Positions 24,170 through 32,449 of a stretch of 53,740 nucleotides of DNA are shown here, one piece after another. The translations under genes were made by a program, and so were the position numbers. Each line of letters starts with the position of its first letter. The first letter of the stretch is position 1. The notes beneath the pieces are model-generated. The model saw only the letters and a program-made list of their open reading frames with translations. It was not told where the DNA came from and searched no databases. The stretch is from Akkermansia sp. (lineage in GTDB: Bacteria; Verrucomicrobiota; Verrucomicrobiia; Verrucomicrobiales; Akkermansiaceae): assembly GCA_017546445.1 (NCBI GenBank), contig JAFYWX010000008.1, positions 1 through 53,740 on the forward strand. The letters run 5' to 3'.

Positions 24170-24751
24170 ATGCTGAGAGAAGCTATATCGAATCTGCCGC
24201 CCACTGTACAAAGCCACTTTTACAACTGGTCGGACTTCCTGCACAAGAGGGTAATCTTCAATATGCCGGACAGCTTCTTCCACGGGCCGCTGCACTGCGT
24301 GCGCGTACTGCTGTATGCCCTCATCATGGGTGAGCTGCTGATGAAGAATGATGCCCAGGCCCTGACCATTCTGGCACACGCCGCTGTGTTCCATGATTCC
24401 AGGAGACAGGATGAATGGGCAGATACTGGTCACGGCGCCCGGGCAGCCGAATATTATGCCGAATTCTGCCAGAAGGCAGGCAATGAGGACATTCCATACC
24501 AGCCGGAATCTGCCTGTCTGATGCACTTTCACGATTTAAACGACGAGAAAGGCTACGCCCACATTGACAAATATTTTGCCGGAGATGCCGGGCGGGCGCG
24601 CCTCCTGTTCTCCATCTTCAAGGATGCAGATGCACTGGATCGTCTGCGATTCGGAGATTACAGTCTGAAGGTTTCGTACCTTCGCACCCCGGAGGCCGTA
24701 TCGCTGATTCAATTTGCCCGGAATCTGGTTAACCTTACCCAGAGACTGTAA
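24170..24751 (+). CDS. HD-domain phosphohydrolase-like protein
   Basis: A 193-residue soluble protein with the HD metal-site order: His in FHGPLHCVRVL (H42), the HD pair in AAVFHDSRRQDEWAD (H75-D76), and the last Asp in FKDADALDRLR. HD enzymes cleave phosphate esters, often nucleotides or cyclic dinucleotides. The substrate is unknown; no second domain is present. It is a single gene, with a promoter upstream and a terminator downstream. Confidence 0.82.
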   Translation: MLREAISNLPPTVQSHFYNWSDFLHKRVIFNMPDSFFHGPLHCVRVLLYALIMGELLMKNDAQALTILAHAAVFHDSRRQDEWADTGHGARAAEYYAEFCQKAGNEDIPYQPESACLMHFHDLNDEKGYAHIDKYFAGDAGRARLLFSIFKDADALDRLRFGDYSLKVSYLRTPEAVSLIQFARNLVNLTQRL

Positions 24752-24779
24752 GACTAATCTTCCGGTCGGGAGCAGAGAA

Positions 24780-24815
24780 AACCGCCGCAGCTGCGCGGGC
24801 AACTGCGGCGGTTTC
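24780..24815. terminator. Bidirectional terminator
   Basis: Eleven-bp stem AACCGCCGCAG / CTGCGGCGGTT (24780-24790, 24803-24813). It lies between the HD gene (+) and rplQ (-), 35 bp past the rplQ stop. T-rich on the plus side; A-rich GAGAAA on the other. Confidence 0.7.
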
Positions 24816-24847
24816 TGTGATTAAGCTTTTGCTAGCTCACCAGTGGC

Positions 24848-25270
24848 TCAGGCCTCCTCGGAGGTGGAACCGGTAGCCGTGGTGGTGGTGGGAGCCACAG
24901 GAACGGAAAGCTGGGGCAGGTCGATGATTTCGATCAGAGCCATGGGGGCGCTGTCGGTCATGCGCTGGCCGAGCTTCACGATGCGGGTGTAACCGCCCTG
25001 ACGGTCCTTGGTAGCCTCAGCAACCACGCTGAACAGCTTGGCCACAACCTTGGGCTGGGGCAGCGTAGCGAGGGCCTGACGGCGGGCGTGCAGGGAACCG
25101 TTCTTACCGAGGGTGATGAGCTTCTCCACGTAGGGGCGCAGGGCCTTGGCCTTGGCCAGAGTGGTGGTGATGCGGCCATGGCTGATCAGGCTGCAAGCCT
25201 GGTTAGCAAGAAGGGCCTTACGGTGGGAAGCGTTACGCTGAAGCTTGGCTTTTTTTACGCCGTGTCTCAT
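24848..25270 (-). CDS. rplQ: 50S ribosomal protein L17 (bL17)
   Basis: A 140-residue protein of the large ribosomal subunit. The first 115 residues follow the bL17 pattern: MRHGVKKAKLQRNASHRKAL, LANQACSLISHGRITTTLAK, AKALRPYVEKLITLGK and the GGYTRIVKLGQRMTDSAPMA loop. The last 20 residues are a Thr/Ala/Glu-rich tail, probably disordered. It lies 48 bp downstream of rpoA, in the conserved rpoA-rplQ order. Confidence 0.97.
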   Translation of the reverse strand: MRHGVKKAKLQRNASHRKALLANQACSLISHGRITTTLAKAKALRPYVEKLITLGKNGSLHARRQALATLPQPKVVAKLFSVVAEATKDRQGGYTRIVKLGQRMTDSAPMALIEIIDLPQLSVPVAPTTTTATGSTSEEA

Positions 25271-25318
25271 ATTCGTTTAATGTGTGTTAGGTGTTATGTG
25301 TTTGATGTTTTGGAATCT

Positions 25319-26446
25319 TTACTCATCGTCATCGTCGCCGAAAGCGTCGATGTTGTGAGAGATGAGGGCCTGCAGGTCAGTGGCGCGGATCTCATCACCG
25401 TTGTCACGCATGCGGGAAGCGGGAGCGGGAGCGGCGAGGAGCTTGGCGTCGAACTGCATACCCAGGGACAGGCCGTGCTGCACGAGCTTGTCCTTGATTT
25501 CGTTGAGGGACTTCTTACCGAAGTTGCGGTACTTGAGCATTTCGCTCTCGGTCTTCATGGCCAGCTGACCAACGGTGGTGATGTTGGCGTTGTTCAGGCA
25601 GTTGGCGGCACGCACGGAGAGTTCAATCTCGTTCACGCTCATGTTGAGCAGCTTGCGGAGCTGAGCAGTGTTGGCATCCTGCTCGCCACCGTTGGCCTTG
25701 TCGAACTCTACGCGGCGGCTGTCAGCGTCCACGAACACGTCGAGGTGGTGGCGCATGATGCTGGCGGCCTGCAGCATGGCGTCGGCGGGGCTCACGCGGC
25801 CGTCGGTCCAGATATCGAGCACGAGCTTGTCGAACTCAGTCATCTGACCCACACGGGCGTTGTCCACAGCGTACTTCACGCGGGTCACCGGGGAGAAGAT
25901 GGAGTCAATCGGAATCACGCCGATGGGGCGGTCCTTGTCGTTGTTGTCGTCAGCGGTGTGGAAACCACGGCCCACGCTCACTTCGAAGTCGCAATCGAAG
26001 ATGGTGCTCTGGTCAAGGTGGCAGATAACCTGATCCTTGTTCACCACGGTGTAGATGTGGTCGTCCTGGATGTCACCGGCGGTCACCACGCCCTGCTTCG
26101 TCACACGAAGGGAAAGGGTGCGGGGCTCCTTGCCGAAGTGCTTGAACTTGACCTTCTTGAGGTTGAGGATGATTTCGGTCACGTCCTCCACCACGCCGGG
26201 CAGAGAGGTGAACTCGTGCTGGGCACCGGCGATACGCACGCTGGTGATGGCAGCACCCTCCAGGGAGCTGAGCAGCACGCGACGCAGGGAGTTGCCGAGA
26301 GTGTGACCGAAGCCGGTCTCGATAGGCTCGGCGATGAAGGTCACGTGGTTGGGATCCTCCGGGTCAGCGATGCGCTTAAGCGTGTTCGGAATCTCGAAAT
26401 GGGCCAGCTTGATGGGCCCCTGCTCCTGAATGATTTCGTCAGACAT
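25319..26446 (-). CDS. rpoA: DNA-directed RNA polymerase subunit alpha
   Basis: A 375-residue subunit that starts polymerase assembly and contacts promoter DNA and activators. The N-terminal dimerisation domain contains PIETGFGHTLGNSLRRVLLSS, and RVKYAVDNARVGQMTEFDKL. The C-terminal domain (about residues 270-335) has the helix-hairpin-helix pair IELSVRAANCLNNANITTV and KYRNFGKKSLNEIKDKL. It is longer than the 330-residue E. coli protein: after the C-terminal domain, about 35 extra residues end in an acidic DDDDE tail. The usual upstream genes rpsM-rpsK-rpsD are not adjacent; alr lies upstream instead. Confidence 0.97.
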   Translation of the reverse strand: MSDEIIQEQGPIKLAHFEIPNTLKRIADPEDPNHVTFIAEPIETGFGHTLGNSLRRVLLSSLEGAAITSVRIAGAQHEFTSLPGVVEDVTEIILNLKKVKFKHFGKEPRTLSLRVTKQGVVTAGDIQDDHIYTVVNKDQVICHLDQSTIFDCDFEVSVGRGFHTADDNNDKDRPIGVIPIDSIFSPVTRVKYAVDNARVGQMTEFDKLVLDIWTDGRVSPADAMLQAASIMRHHLDVFVDADSRRVEFDKANGGEQDANTAQLRKLLNMSVNEIELSVRAANCLNNANITTVGQLAMKTESEMLKYRNFGKKSLNEIKDKLVQHGLSLGMQFDAKLLAAPAPASRMRDNGDEIRATDLQALISHNIDAFGDDDDE

Positions 26447-26548
26447 ATTAGTGTGTTTGTGTGGCCGGGTTCCCCTCCATGCGGGCTCTGCTTCCAGCGG
26501 AAAAGGAGGACCAACGACCGGATTTTTTTATAAACCCGCGCGGGGCAA

Positions 26549-26577
26549 AGAATACAGCTAATTCCCTCACTTAGCAA
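26549..26577 (-). promoter_or_regulatory. Candidate promoter of rpoA-rplQ
   Basis: Minus strand: TTGCTA (26572-26577), 17-bp spacer, TATTCT (26549-26554), about 102 bp before the rpoA ATG. The 277-bp gap between alr and rpoA otherwise shows AT-rich DNA, some short inverted repeats and no gene. Leader length would allow regulation by a ribosomal protein, which I could not identify. Confidence 0.4.
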
Positions 26578-26723
26578 GCCTTTTCTTCGATATTGACAAC
26601 TTTTGTTCCATTTCACCCTGATATCGTCTGTTTATCAGGCAAAATTTGCACTATTTTTCTACGCAATTAGAGCAAAAAAGCGGTATAATGCCGGGGCACA
26701 GTGGTACCTATGCAGCAGGGGTG

Positions 26724-27824
26724 TCAATAAACGCGCGGCAGACGCGGGCCGAGGCCGGTGAAAATCTCCCACACGATGGTGCCGGCCTTCTCGGCCACCT
26801 CGGTCACGGGGATATGCTCGCCAAAGAGCTCAACCTCATCGCCGGATTTCACCTCCGGCAGGTCGGTGACATCGGCCATAATCTGGTCCATCGTCACGCG
26901 CCCCAGCATGGGGCAATAGTGGCCGTTGATGTACACGCGGGCGCCCTTGTTGGAAATCTGGCGGTTCCAGCCATCTGCATAGCCGATGCCGATGGTGGCC
27001 ACGCGGGTGGGACGGTTCGTCACATGCGTGCGGCCATAGGAAACGCCGTGTCCGGCAGGCAGCTCGCGCACCAGGGTCACGCGGGCATGCAGGCTCAGCG
27101 TGGTGCGCAGCACTCCATCGTAAATGGAAGCCATGGGTGCCACACCGTAAAGCAGCAGACCGGGGCGGGCCAGGTTCGCCACGGGCACTTCGTAGCCCAG
27201 TTCGCCCGCGCTGGCGGCAATGTGGCGATAGCGCAGGTCAAAATGCTGCTGCAGCGTACCCACACAGTCCCCGAAAAGCCCTATTTCGTCCTGAGTGAAA
27301 GGCACATCCTCATCAGCCGAGGGAAAATGGGACATCACGCCCTCGATGCGCAGGTTCGGCATATTCTTCAGCAGCGCAGCCACGGAGCCCAGCTGTTCGG
27401 GCAGAAAGCCCTCGCGTCCCATGCCGGTATCCACCGCCACATGCAGGGCAAATTCCTTGTTCTGCAGGGCGGCCAGGCTCTGAAAATGCTCCGCTTCCTC
27501 CACGCTGGACACAGTGCAGCACCAGTTATTCTGCACAATCTCCTCGCGCTCCGCCGGGAAGGTCGGCCCCAGGATGAAGGGCGTGGTGCGCACACCGGCG
27601 CGAAGCAGTCGACGAGCCTCGCCCACATTGGCCACACCGAAGAAAGAAATACCGTGATTATCCAGCCGCCGCGCCACCGGCTCCAGACCGTGGCCGTACG
27701 CCCCCGCCTTAACCACCGGCATCAATTCCGTATCGGGCAATGCCTGACGGGCAATGTCGAGATTATGGGCTATGGCCTCCAGATTCACGCAGGCCCAGGC
27801 GCGTGCAGGACTCTCACTACTCAT
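26724..27824 (-). CDS. alr: Alanine racemase
   Basis: A 366-residue PLP enzyme that makes D-alanine for peptidoglycan. The PLP lysine is in MPVVKAGAYGHG (K39); VAVDTGMGREGF, EGVMSHFPSADE, LARPGLLLYGV, GHGVSYGRTHV (with the active-site Tyr), IGIGYADGWNR and RVTMDQIMADVT are all present. Start: the ATG at 27824 is chosen because it is 8 bp past the -10 of a good promoter. A GTG 18 bp further upstream lies within the promoter. The transcript would be nearly leaderless. The gene is monocistronic or leads into rpoA; no terminator was found between them. Confidence 0.96.
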   Translation of the reverse strand: MSSESPARAWACVNLEAIAHNLDIARQALPDTELMPVVKAGAYGHGLEPVARRLDNHGISFFGVANVGEARRLLRAGVRTTPFILGPTFPAEREEIVQNNWCCTVSSVEEAEHFQSLAALQNKEFALHVAVDTGMGREGFLPEQLGSVAALLKNMPNLRIEGVMSHFPSADEDVPFTQDEIGLFGDCVGTLQQHFDLRYRHIAASAGELGYEVPVANLARPGLLLYGVAPMASIYDGVLRTTLSLHARVTLVRELPAGHGVSYGRTHVTNRPTRVATIGIGYADGWNRQISNKGARVYINGHYCPMLGRVTMDQIMADVTDLPEVKSGDEVELFGEHIPVTEVAEKAGTIVWEIFTGLGPRLPRVY

Positions 27825-27832
27825 ACACCCCG

Positions 27833-27861
27833 ACTCTACCACGCCCCTGCCGGGCTGTCAA
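27833..27861 (-). promoter_or_regulatory. Promoter of alr, near-leaderless
   Basis: Minus strand: consensus TTGACA (27856-27861), 17-bp spacer, TAGAGT (27833-27838), 8 bp before the ATG. Confidence 0.55.
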
Positions 27862-27880
27862 GGTTCAACCCCCCTCAATC

Positions 27881-28044
27881 TCGCAAACGCAGTTTGCGAA
27901 ATTCACTCGCTGCAAGCGAAATTCTCTCTGCGCAGCAGAAATTCTCTCGCCGCAGGCGAAATTCTCTCTGCCCGCAAGGGCAGATTTAATACGCTTTGCA
28001 AAAAATTTCACCCCAGCGAGGTGAGAGAATTTCGCCTACGGCGA
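27881..28044. repeat. Array of unlike short hairpins with constant AAATTCTCT spacers (array B)
   Basis: Hairpins TCGCAAAC-GCA-GTTTGCGA (27881-27899), CGCTGCAAGCG, CTGCGCAGCAG, CGCCGCAGGCG, CTGCCCGCAAGGGCAG, then CACC-CCAGCGA-GGTG and TCGCC-TAC-GGCGA (28032-28044). GAAATTCTCT separates most of them; in the last units the spacer is inverted (GAGAGAATTTC). Same family as 17114-17285. It overlaps the last 12 codons of the TMEM43-like gene. Confidence 0.8.
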
Positions 28045-29165
28045 GATATCAGGTAATACACAGGAATAACTCCAAAGAAAATCAACCCGGCTGCCAGTAA
28101 CGGGCGATAGAAGAACCAGGCCGACGCCATAACACACAGGCTCACCAGTACACCCACGGCCAGGCCCACCAGAATCACCCCGCCTTCCAGCAAGCCGCCA
28201 AGCAGCGGAATCCACCCCACAAGCCCACGCAGCACCAGAAGCGCCATGCACATACCCACCAGCATAAGCACCACCCCTACCCCGCGCAGCACCCAGCACA
28301 GAATCTGGTTCTGCTGCATGGCGTGCTCAAACATCTCGGCGGCGGAATACTGCCCGTTGCGCAATAAATCGACCGTGTAGCCGCTTTTCGCCACATAGGG
28401 CACAAAGGTATGCCCACTCTGTTGCGCCACCAGGGTGACCAGAGCCTGCTGAGGAGCCGCGCTCCAGGTGATGCGCACATCACCAATCTGCGGATTGTCG
28501 GCATCGGCCGGGCCATGGCTCCCCACATAGAACGAATTACCCGACCACACCCCCCGCGCCGCCCACTCCGGCGGCAGCTGCACCTGAGCAGCGGAAAGTT
28601 CCGCTACCTCGCCCGCGCGGGATACCTGTCCGGCATTCAGCCGGAACGCCCCCAAGTGCACACACTTCGCCCCCCAGCAGGATTCCGAGGGCAAATCGAG
28701 CGCCACCGTGTTGCGATGATGCGTCTCCCGAAACATGCGGGAATTCACCGGACGGTCCACCCAGCGCTGCGTATAGTGATAATGCGTCTGCATCTTCGCA
28801 CTGCCATCGCCTTGCTGGGTGTGGCGTTTTTCCTTCCGCTCCACCCATTGGTAGTACTCTACCTGCCGCACCATCCGCAAGCAGGGCACAGAGAACCCGA
28901 ACAGTGGCTCGCGCACCGATTCCCCCGTGCGGGCTGTGCCCCGGGCATGCACCAGGCACCCTTCATTCGACTCCAGCACCTTCTCCACCGTCAACAAAGA
29001 AACAACCGCATCCCGCCCCTCCTCCAGCGCCTGCTGCGTCTTCACCGCCCTGCCCTCATTCCAGAACAAGAGCCACCCGGCACCCAGCACCATCAGCAGC
29101 CCCACCACACTGGCCACGAATCTCCCCACCACACCAGAACCATTGCTATGCAGCATTATCGACAT
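28008..29165 (-). CDS. TMEM43-like membrane protein
   Basis: A 385-residue protein that matches the bacterial TMEM43 (LUMA-like) family: an N-terminal membrane helix (VVGRFVASVVGLLMVLGAGWLLFWNEGRAV), a large extracytoplasmic domain, and three C-terminal helices (about residues 285-370). The NEGRAV motif after the first helix and CLRMVRQVEYYQWVER support this. Bacterial function is unknown. The ATG is 6 bp past the -10 of its promoter. Its last residues (SRRRRNSLTSLG) and stop codon are encoded inside hairpin array B, so the native C-terminus may have been replaced. Confidence 0.8.
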   Translation of the reverse strand: MSIMLHSNGSGVVGRFVASVVGLLMVLGAGWLLFWNEGRAVKTQQALEEGRDAVVSLLTVEKVLESNEGCLVHARGTARTGESVREPLFGFSVPCLRMVRQVEYYQWVERKEKRHTQQGDGSAKMQTHYHYTQRWVDRPVNSRMFRETHHRNTVALDLPSESCWGAKCVHLGAFRLNAGQVSRAGEVAELSAAQVQLPPEWAARGVWSGNSFYVGSHGPADADNPQIGDVRITWSAAPQQALVTLVAQQSGHTFVPYVAKSGYTVDLLRNGQYSAAEMFEHAMQQNQILCWVLRGVGVVLMLVGMCMALLVLRGLVGWIPLLGGLLEGGVILVGLAVGVLVSLCVMASAWFFYRPLLAAGLIFFGVIPVYYLISRRRRNSLTSLG

Positions 29166-29171
29166 GTCAGA

Positions 29172-29200
29172 CTCTTAACATATCACACCACGGCATTCAA
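29172..29200 (-). promoter_or_regulatory. Candidate promoter of the TMEM43-like gene
   Basis: Minus strand: TTGAAT (29195-29200), 17-bp spacer, TAAGAG (29172-29177), 6 bp before the ATG. The -10 box is weak. Confidence 0.35.
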
Positions 29201-29252
29201 GCAGATTATACAGAAAAAGCATCCTGACACTTCATCAAACCTGACGAAATTC

Positions 29253-29281
29253 TTGCCAGTTTCAACAAAACCTGATAGATT
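29253..29281 (+). promoter_or_regulatory. Promoter of the Sel1-repeat operon
   Basis: TTGCCA (29253-29258), 17-bp spacer, TAGATT (29276-29281), 23 bp before the ATG at 29305. Confidence 0.5.
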
Positions 29282-29304
29282 GGGGTCGGAAATTCTGCCA
29301 GCCC

Positions 29305-30249
29305 ATGATTCAGCGCCTCATCATTCCCCTGATAATCGTTGCCAGCCCCCTGCTTGCGCAGGAGGAATGGGTGGAATTGGAAGAAGTGGAAGCCGTGACC
29401 GTGGCCGATATTTCGCAGCAGAGCCGAGATGCGGCAGAGGCGGGAGATGCCGCCGCCCAGCTGCAGCTGGCGCGTTGCTACTTCACCGGCTGCGGCGTAC
29501 CGCAATCCACAGCACAGGCCATGCACTGGCTGCGCAAATCTGCCGACCAGGGCTATGCCGATGCCCAGTGCCACCTGGCCGAATGCTACAACACCGGCAA
29601 CGGCGTCGATAAGAATACCACAGAGGCCTGCCGCTGGTGGGTGAAGGCAGCCAAGCAAGGCCACTACGAGGCCATGTACCGCCTCGGCATGGCTCACCTC
29701 AGCGGCGAGGGCGTGCAGAAAAGCGCGCTAATCGGCATCTCCTGGCTGAAACGCGCCGCCGATACCGGCCACACCGAAGCCCTGTGCAGCCTCGGGTTCT
29801 GCCGGTTGCAGGGCGAGGGGGGCACACAGAACTTTGCCGAGGCCGCCACCTTATTCCGCAAGGCGTCCGAAAAAGGTCACGCCAATGCCACCTTCTGGCT
29901 GGGCTTCTGCAAGCTGCACGGTCTCGGCACCGAGCGGGCCCCGCAGGAAGCCATCGAGCTGCTGCTGCGCGCGGCGGATGGCCTGAGCATTCCTGCAGCC
30001 CTGCAGCTGGGGCGTTGTTACGAGACGGGAACCGGTGTACCCGCCAATCAGGATACCGCTTTTGACTGGTACTGGCAGGCCGCCCGCATGGACCACGCCG
30101 AGGGCTGCTACCGCCTGGGGCTCATGCTGCTGCATGGCCGCGGCTGCAAACCGAACAAAGAGAAAGCCGCCAAGTGGTTCAAAAAAGCGGCAGAGAAAAA
30201 TCATGCGAGAGCTCAACAGAAGTTAGAGGAGATGCATCAGAGCAAGTAA
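29305..30249 (+). CDS. Secreted Sel1-repeat protein
   Basis: A 314-residue protein with a signal peptide (residues 1-19, cleavage near LLA-QE) and about seven Sel1-like (TPR-like) repeats of 36 residues. Each has the A-x-x-x-L-G-x-x-Y/C-x-x-G-x-G-V pattern, for example LARCYFTGCGVPQSTAQAMH, LGMAHLSGEGVQKSALIGIS and LGLMLLHGRGCKPNKEKAAK. These form a protein-binding superhelix, probably in the periplasm. The gene is first in a rightward run: 6 bp before the next gene, which overlaps the patatin gene by 4 bp. Confidence 0.88.
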   Translation: MIQRLIIPLIIVASPLLAQEEWVELEEVEAVTVADISQQSRDAAEAGDAAAQLQLARCYFTGCGVPQSTAQAMHWLRKSADQGYADAQCHLAECYNTGNGVDKNTTEACRWWVKAAKQGHYEAMYRLGMAHLSGEGVQKSALIGISWLKRAADTGHTEALCSLGFCRLQGEGGTQNFAEAATLFRKASEKGHANATFWLGFCKLHGLGTERAPQEAIELLLRAADGLSIPAALQLGRCYETGTGVPANQDTAFDWYWQAARMDHAEGCYRLGLMLLHGRGCKPNKEKAAKWFKKAAEKNHARAQQKLEEMHQSK

Positions 30250-30255
30250 CGCATC

Positions 30256-31140
30256 ATGAAAACGATCCCCCTCCTTCTTCTCAGTCTCGGACTTCTCCCC
30301 TGCGCCGCCACCATCCCCACCCAGGCTCCCACCCGGCAGGTGCAGGCCACCTATACCACAGCCGATGCCCTGCAGAATGCCACGGAGGCATACCATATTC
30401 TCAGCCGGGTGAATCCGCTGTGCTGCAGCATGAAATACCCCTCCCTCAGAGATGAGGATGAGTTGCCGGTTGATGAGCAGATTCGCCAGTTGACGCAGAA
30501 GCTGCGTCCGCATTGCGCCCGCCTGCGCCAGCTTCCACCGGAGCAGCTGCTGCAGGTCTGCATGCTGACGGATGCTGTGCTGTGGCAGAGCGACTGGATT
30601 TACACGGGATACTGCACGGAGGTTTTACCCGATATTGAGTTCGAATGGATTGACTGGGGATTCGAGGAACTTGCAAATTGCGCAAGACTTATCAAGGACA
30701 GACTGAATGCCCCCGGAGCCACGGACGAGGAGAAGGCCGCCTGGCGCAAGCTGCTGCAGGAACTCGGTGGCGAGGCCGCACTGGAGATACCCGGCAGACT
30801 TCTCAATGAACGCTGGGCAAAGGATTACAAGACCGCCCTCACCTTTTATCAGGAGTTCTGCACCGCTGCTGCAGTGAAGGACGAAGCAACCTGCCTGAAG
30901 ATGCTGAGCGAACAGGCAGAGGTGCTGGCGTATTTCCGCCAGAGCGGCGATGTCGAATTGCTGCGGGTGAATGCCCTGGTGGCAGCCTTCGAAGAGGCAC
31001 TGGATACCATGAAGGACAAAAGCCCCTTCCCCCGCCCCATCCTGTCGGAAAAATACTGCACTCCGGCCCGCATGCAGGCACTGGAACCCTTCTTCACGGC
31101 GCTGCCGGCACTGAAATCTTTATTATTGGACACCAAATGA
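30256..31140 (+). CDS. Secreted protein of unknown function
   Basis: A 294-residue protein with a signal peptide (residues 1-18) and a mostly helical mature part with several cysteines (NPLCCSMKYPSL, LQVCMLTDAVLW, EFCTAAAVKDEATCL). I recognise no family. It sits between the Sel1-repeat gene (6-bp gap) and the patatin gene (ATGA overlap), so its translation is probably coupled to both, and the three products may act together in the envelope. Confidence 0.65.
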   Translation: MKTIPLLLLSLGLLPCAATIPTQAPTRQVQATYTTADALQNATEAYHILSRVNPLCCSMKYPSLRDEDELPVDEQIRQLTQKLRPHCARLRQLPPEQLLQVCMLTDAVLWQSDWIYTGYCTEVLPDIEFEWIDWGFEELANCARLIKDRLNAPGATDEEKAAWRKLLQELGGEAALEIPGRLLNERWAKDYKTALTFYQEFCTAAAVKDEATCLKMLSEQAEVLAYFRQSGDVELLRVNALVAAFEEALDTMKDKSPFPRPILSEKYCTPARMQALEPFFTALPALKSLLLDTK

Positions 31141-31982
31141 AGCGAGGACTTGTACTGGAAGGCGGCGCCATGCGCGGCATGTTCACCGCAGGGGTGACGG
31201 ATGTGATGATGGAGAACGGCATCACCTTCGATGGCATTGTGGGTGTTTCCGCCGGGGCAGCCTTCGGTGTGAACTACAAGTCCGGCCAGATTGGCCGCGC
31301 CATCCGCTACAACGAACGCTTCTGCCAGGACAAACGCTACTGCAGCATCCGCAATATCTTCCGCGATGGCAACCTGTACAGCAGAGATTTCTGCTATGGC
31401 GAAGTGCCGCTGGTGCATGATCCCTTTGATTTCGAAGCATTCGAGACCAACCCCACCGACTTTCACATCGTCTGCACCGATGTCGTGACAGGCAAGCCGC
31501 GCTATCATGTATTCAAGGGACGCGATGACCACGAGTTTGACTGGATTCGCGCATCGGCCTCCATGCCGCTGGTCTCGCAGCTGGTGGAAATCGAAGGCAT
31601 GAAGCTGCTGGACGGCGGCATTTCCGATGCCATCCCGCTCCAGTATTTCGAAAGCATTGGCTACACGCGCAACGTGGTCATCCTGACCCAGCATTCGGAG
31701 TACGACAAAAAGGAGACCGCGGCCATGCCCTTCATCCGGCTCATGTACCGCAAGTACCCGAACCTGGTGCAGGCCATGGAGGTGCGCCACCTCATGTACA
31801 ACGCCCAGCGCGACTACGTGAACCGCCAGGAAGCCGCCGGCAAGGCACTCGTCATCCGCCCTGACTTCCCCCTGCCCGTCTCCCGAGTGGAAAAGAACCC
31901 CGCCCGCCTCCGCGAAGCCTACAACATCGGCCGCGCCACGGCAGAGAAACGGCTGGCTGACATCCGCGACTACCTCAGCTAA
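31137..31982 (+). CDS. Patatin-like phospholipase, YjjU type
   Basis: A 281-residue acyl hydrolase with a Ser-Asp dyad. The oxyanion loop is LEGGAMRGMFTAG at the very N-terminus; the nucleophile is in GVSAG (Ser 38); the aspartate is in LLDGGISDAIP. The C-terminal third (IRPDFPLPVSRVEKNPARLR, and a helical end) resembles the extra domain of the YjjU/YlbK group. It probably cleaves fatty acids from phospholipids in the cytoplasm or at the membrane face. No signal peptide is present. Its ATG overlaps the stop of the preceding gene. Confidence 0.9.
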   Translation: MKRGLVLEGGAMRGMFTAGVTDVMMENGITFDGIVGVSAGAAFGVNYKSGQIGRAIRYNERFCQDKRYCSIRNIFRDGNLYSRDFCYGEVPLVHDPFDFEAFETNPTDFHIVCTDVVTGKPRYHVFKGRDDHEFDWIRASASMPLVSQLVEIEGMKLLDGGISDAIPLQYFESIGYTRNVVILTQHSEYDKKETAAMPFIRLMYRKYPNLVQAMEVRHLMYNAQRDYVNRQEAAGKALVIRPDFPLPVSRVEKNPARLREAYNIGRATAEKRLADIRDYLS

Positions 31983-31996
31983 GCCCGGCCACGCCC

Positions 31997-32449
31997 ATGG
32001 AAACGCTGCCCTTCATCCTGTTCCTGCTTGTCCTCATAGGGCTGAGTATTCGCTCCGTTATACCGAAAAAAGACGGCACCGTCTTTGCCGGCGCAGGCCC
32101 GAGCGGCACCATCCATCCCAAAAAGCAGAAGTTGAGATACATCCGTTGGATTCTCCTGAATCTGCTCATCATTGCGCTTCTGGGCACAATAGGGTGGCTG
32201 ATTCTTCAGGAGAAACCGGCAGTTGCCAGCCCGACCGCAGCCAGCATCATCGCCATTATCCTGTGCTCACTGCTCTGCGATTTATTCCTGAATGCACTGG
32301 GTGGTTTCATCTATGTCCTCACGCGGCTCATCACCCGGAAAAAGGAGCAAACCCGCATCATGTTCGGCAAGCTCCTGTTGTTCGCTTTGGGCACTATATT
32401 CCTTGGCCGCTACGTGTTCAACATCCTGAGCGGGATTCTAAACGGCTGA
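31997..32449 (+). CDS. Small membrane protein of unknown function
   Basis: A 150-residue protein with four predicted membrane helices (about residues 3-22, 50-69, 80-108 and 122-147), and a polar loop (PKKDGTVFAGAGPSGTIHPK) between the first two. No family recognised. It follows the patatin gene by 14 bp, probably in the same transcript. Its 3' end overlaps the convergent AbiEii gene by 12 bp. Confidence 0.6.
   Translation: METLPFILFLLVLIGLSIRSVIPKKDGTVFAGAGPSGTIHPKKQKLRYIRWILLNLLIIALLGTIGWLILQEKPAVASPTAASIIAIILCSLLCDLFLNALGGFIYVLTRLITRKKEQTRIMFGKLLLFALGTIFLGRYVFNILSGILNG

Noticed and set aside
26640..26700. Plus-strand promoter with TATAAT near 26685
   Set aside because: No matching -35 at 16-18 bp and no plus-strand gene downstream.
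17114..28044. CRISPR arrays at the two hairpin arrays
   Set aside because: Units are only 20-25 bp, the constant part is about 10 bp, the variable part is self-complementary, and no cas gene is present.
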